From: Branchiostoma floridae
Lineage: Eukaryota; Chordata; Leptocardii; Amphioxiformes; Branchiostomatidae
Direction: 5' to 3'
Length of the DNA: 64,000 nucleotides
Assembly (NCBI RefSeq): GCF_000003815.2
Contig: NC_049982.1
Span: forward strand, 6,141,216 to 6,205,215
Part shown: piece after piece, positions 60,302 to 64,000 of the stretch
How the letters are laid out: each line of letters begins with the position of its first letter
How positions within the stretch are numbered: the first letter of the stretch is position 1
Program-made: the position numbers and the translations under genes
The notes under the pieces: model-generated
The model's input: the letters and a program-made list of their open reading frames with translations, nothing else
What the model was told of the DNA's origin: nothing
Databases searched by the model: none

Positions 60302-63300
60302 CGCCAACATGCCTTCAACAGTATCAAGGTTATTCCCTCCGTGAAACGGAGGTTTTGTTTTCACTGCTGTTTTTATGTCAGAGGGACGTTTGTCAGCCTG
60401 ATAACTGGGGAACGCATGGACGGATTGTTTTGATATTTGGTATGTGGGTAGGATTAGACATGACAAAGGAATGGTAGGAATTGCGTTACGACAGGGCGCT
60501 CTAGCGGCGTGTTATGGTACTGTACATAGTAGAACTTCCGGTTTTGATATTTTTTGTTCGGGACTTAATTGTTTGGGTGATGATTTTTAAGTGGTAGGTA
60601 GCTGTGTAAAAGCGTAGTAAGGTGTGTAAGTTTTGGCCCCCTAGGGGTTTCCCAGGGGCGGTGAAAGTAATTCTTGTGTTAGGTTTTGAGAAGGAATAAT
60701 GCAAGCAGGGAATGATGGATCGGAATGATTGTAGGTATGCAGATAGCTTACGTAATGATGTACATAATTGTATGCTTGTTATGCAAATTAGGAGGTAATT
60801 TACATAATAAAATAGTTTTGTGTAGAAACCTTCTACAGTCGATGTCTGTGAACAAAATAACTTGTGAACGCCAGGACAGATTGATCTGATATTTGGTATA
60901 TGGGTAGGTATTTGGAAGGGGCAGAAACGTACGTTTGGCGGTTTTGCAGGGGATGTTTGTACTTGGGAAATAGACTGTGTAGAGTGGCTATTGCACAATA
61001 GTAGTATATATAGGTGATTACATCATGCCGATGCCAGCGTGGGCTGCAGTTGTGCCCGTCCCCACAAGAAGTGACCCCAAAGGTCATATTTGCGGCAATA
61101 GAGAAAATGGTTTATAGGGACAGTACATTATACATGATGGGGTGTACATGTTCCCCATAAGATTTGATAATCTGCAGACCAAGAATAAGGGCAATGATGA
61201 TATTGTACACAGGGGCGTATATTATACTTCTTCAAACGGTTACACATGTAACAGTTACATTACATTGTCGAACAAAGTTACGTATTAAAAGTTTATGTAC
61301 GAAGTGCAGCAGGGTTTGTTTTTCACAGTAGTCATTGATGAGATTGTTTAAAGGGATTGTACATTAAACATATGGGACACACAATGTTGTGGACTGCATT
61401 GTGAAATAAAGAATGTTACATCATCATTGTTGGAAGCAACAAGTCGGCAATGATGCTATGTACCGCAAAGGTCGTATATTTTACGTAAAGGGGTACTTTG
61501 TGGAAACATTCATGCAATGTATAAAGTCGTAAATATTGACATGCTTTATCTATATAGTACATTATATTTATTGGAAGTATTCAATGTACTACATTGCGGA
61601 GCTGGGTAGAAATGTGCATATTTAATATCTGATGATGGATTCTCCTGTCGATGTCGACGGATGAGTATATATATGCAGGCAGCCAGTCACTTGCCAAGGT
61701 GGCTCCTATATCTATAATTATCTATAAATATCTTTTTTCAGTTACAAATGTAATACGTTTGACTGTCCTCAAATGCTGCGGATTTATTAATTGTGCAAAC
61801 TAGCCCCTGGTTTGCATTAATAGAACTTGATTATAGAAGGCATCCCCCAAGTTATCTAGAGATCAAAAAATCATGACGATCCGTCAACCCTTCCAGTGTT
61901 ATTACCACGTGGTGAGGATAATGGTTCTACTCGGCCGGCCGACTCCTCTAGCTTACTATTGACTCTATTTGTCCAATTTCTACAATTGAACCACCGATCC
62001 ACGGAGCCTGGTAGAGGCTATTATTACCATCCAAAGGGATGATGCAATTTCGTACGCGCGTAAGACTTGCTATAAATTCCGGGAATTTTTACCGATCGGA
62101 CATACTAGTACACTACTCAGTTAGGCCAATATTTCTCTCTTTGTTAGTTACATGTGTCTTATCTTTAAGTATCTGCTATTATGAAATAAAGTAGGCGTAT
62201 AAACTGTCCTCATTATTTATGCAAATTAGCCCCTGATTTGCATGATAAAATTTGAATATCTAAGTCATCTCCAAAGCATTCTCACTCACTCGCTCGCTCA
62301 CAGCCTATGACAAAAACTATCTGCATTCCAAATACCATGACAATCTGTCAACCCAAATTATTCCACTCCAAAGGGATGATGCAACTACATAGGCTCGGAA
62401 AAATTCCTGTAGATTTCCGGACAATTTTGCCAATCGGACGTAACATAGACTGTTAGGCTAGCCCCTGAGATGCCTATAAAAACACCCTCAAACCACCACA
62501 CCCTCACCCATTTCACGGAGGTTGAGTTCTACGAACGCTTGCATTTTGTCTATTTTGCACCAAGTATCAAAAGTAAGCATCCTTTTATTACTGAAAAGCT
62601 ATTTTGGATACATTTTGGATATCATTTTACAGTGGTTTTTGATTCAGTTACAACAGTGAGATTTCCACAAAACTTGTTTCCGTATTCAGACTAACTTAAA
62701 AATATCTTTTGTTTTATCTGATGGGAAATAAGCCAGAATTCTATACTTGTAAACACCAATTAAGTAACTGGTTATCGATTCATAAACCTACAGATGTGGA
62801 GAAACAGATTATCGTGAAACGTTGAAAAAGAAATTATATCTATGTTGGATAACGTTTGCTTTTGAGTTTGCGATACAAGCAATGTAATCATTGCTGGTAG
62901 CCTGCCGCAGACAGAACATTAAACTTGCAGGCAGTCGGACCCATAAGCCATTCTTTTTCCTGCCTTTTTACAAGTACGATAGACTTAGACATTAATAGTT
63001 TGGCAAGCCATCCGCCGACAGTGAAAATGCTCCGCGTCGGAAAAAAAACGTATGAAATATCAAACTTTTTTCATTTGTGAAATTTGAAAATTGTTCAATA
63101 AACCTAGATTTTCTATATACATACACCATTACACATACTTGGTGCAAAACATATAAGCGATCGAGTCTAATCTGGTAAATGATTCGTGTCCATTCGTTTG
63201 TGTCACTTCTTTTACTGTAAAAGTCTTTCAAGGTTATTACATAACATATGTAACATATTATTCATCATCACAAGGTATGTTATTTCATTATAAATCTCAT

Positions 63301-63486
63301 TTTGAGGCATTCTCATAATTTTACAGTGATTTTGCATAAATGGACAACGCTACGACTTCCGATAACCTGTTCATTTAGTCTAAAAACGCAACAGTGTCGC
63401 AAGTAAGTGTGAGCGCAACAGAAAATCGGCGAAAATAACACAATAGTGACACAGTGAACGAACCCCGCAGTGAGAGTGGACCTTTA

Positions 63487-64000
63487 GTTAGCACCTCCTC
63501 CAATCTATATACACAATGTAACTTAGTATAGTCCAACGTAAATATTGAGTATTGTGTCATCTCTACGAAACGACTCTTGAAGTAATGCGCCTTTACAACT
63601 TAACTGGACACATGGAGTTGAACACATGGTCTCTTTGTGTATACTTCTACTAAACGTGATACTCGAATAAAGAATTAGCAGCACCTAACGTTACGTCTTC
63701 AGTTTCTGTATGAATCCAAAAGTGTACATGTCGAAAAGCGTCAACATTTACAATTTGCTTATGCTTATCGCAATTGGGTATGCTTATGCAATTACTTTAT
63801 AAGTTATACTTAAAGCATTTCCTTGCATTGGGACTGCAAACCTTCCCTGAAAAAAAATTAATTAGTGGACCATAGTCGCAAAGTGGGAAATAAGAAGATG
63901 CCATATAGAATACAACACCGATGTACGTGCCAGTCTGTTCGCGGGTAGAATCGTCGAAGTCCGGAGGGTGATCCAAAAACAAGATATTTCATCTATACCT
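63487..64000 (+). promoter_or_regulatory. Resumed 3' flank of copy C and upstream region of a putative fourth copy
   Basis: 63487-63780 matches the flanks of A and B (TAACTTAGTATAGTCCAACG, TTACGTCTTCAGTTTCTG, AAAAGCGTCAACATTTAC). From ~63870 to the end it matches the region 100-200 bp upstream of copies B and C (ACCATAGTCGCAAAGTGG, GGAGGGTGATCCAAAAACAA). In C these blocks precede the ATG by roughly 100-220 bp, so the start of a fourth transporter should fall shortly after the window. Confidence 0.65.

Larger units (their letters stand above)
59333..63486. mobile_element. Composite repeat insertion in 3' flank of copy C
   Basis: The flank sequence GACAGTTGTT stops at 59332 and resumes with AGTTAGCACCTCCTCC near 63483; copy B keeps these joined (near 44640-44660). 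The 4.15-kb insert starts with a LINE-like tail (CATTTATTTAGCCAGG, 59333-59480). It continues with the TIR element holding assembly gap 4, 82-bp tandem units, and duplicated AT-rich blocks: near 60370/60840 (TGATATTTGGTAT) and near 61795/62220 (GCAAA.TAGCCCCTG). It ends with sequence complementary to the 59771 element. No coding sequence recognised. Confidence 0.6.

Noticed and set aside
1-64000. tRNA, rRNA or snRNA genes
   Set aside because: I saw no cloverleaf with A/B boxes and no rRNA or snRNA signature by eye; a covariance-model scan would be needed to exclude small ones.

Overview
This is eukaryotic, animal-type DNA: genes are split into small exons (70-213 nt) by introns of 0.2-2.7 kb, and the introns and spacers are full of short inverted-repeat transposons and LINE fragments. 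Protein content and repeat style fit an invertebrate deuterostome, most likely a lancelet (Branchiostoma); the species is an inference. All recognised host genes lie on the + strand. Four assembly gaps (N runs) occur at 24119-24218, 43272-43655, 44944-45043 and 59819-59918.

Region 1 (1-14.9 kb): the 3' part of the alpha-adaptin gene of the AP-2 clathrin adaptor. Fifteen exons encode the last ~588 residues (trunk end, hinge, appendage) and stop at 14608. One of its introns (9928-11072) is a textbook U12-type AT-AC intron.

Region 2 (14.9-19.9 kb): spacer without recognisable genes. It holds a 578-bp, internally deleted mariner element (18012-18589).

Region 3 (19.9-58.9 kb): three tandem, head-to-tail paralogues of a 13-exon MFS_2-type membrane transporter related to MFSD2A/MFSD2B (lysolipid symporters). 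Copy A is 19908-30498, copy B 33369-44350 and copy C 45491-58907. Each gives a 521-522 residue, 12-helix protein with identical exon phases. B and C are close to each other even in introns. A differs strongly in exons 3-6 and 8-10 but is nearly identical to them in exons 11-13, a mosaic that suggests gene conversion. All three have Tyr where MFSD2A has the second Asp of its WDxxxDP cation motif, so the transport mechanism may differ.

Region 4 (58.9-64 kb): the conserved 3' flank of copy C, split by a ~4.15-kb composite repeat insertion (about 59333-63486). The flank then resumes and runs into sequence matching the upstream regions of B and C, so a fourth copy probably starts just past the window.

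The paralogous introns act as natural empty sites, which allows several insertions (LINE, SINE-like, MITEs) to be placed after the B/C duplication. All four assembly gaps fall between the arms of inverted-repeat elements.
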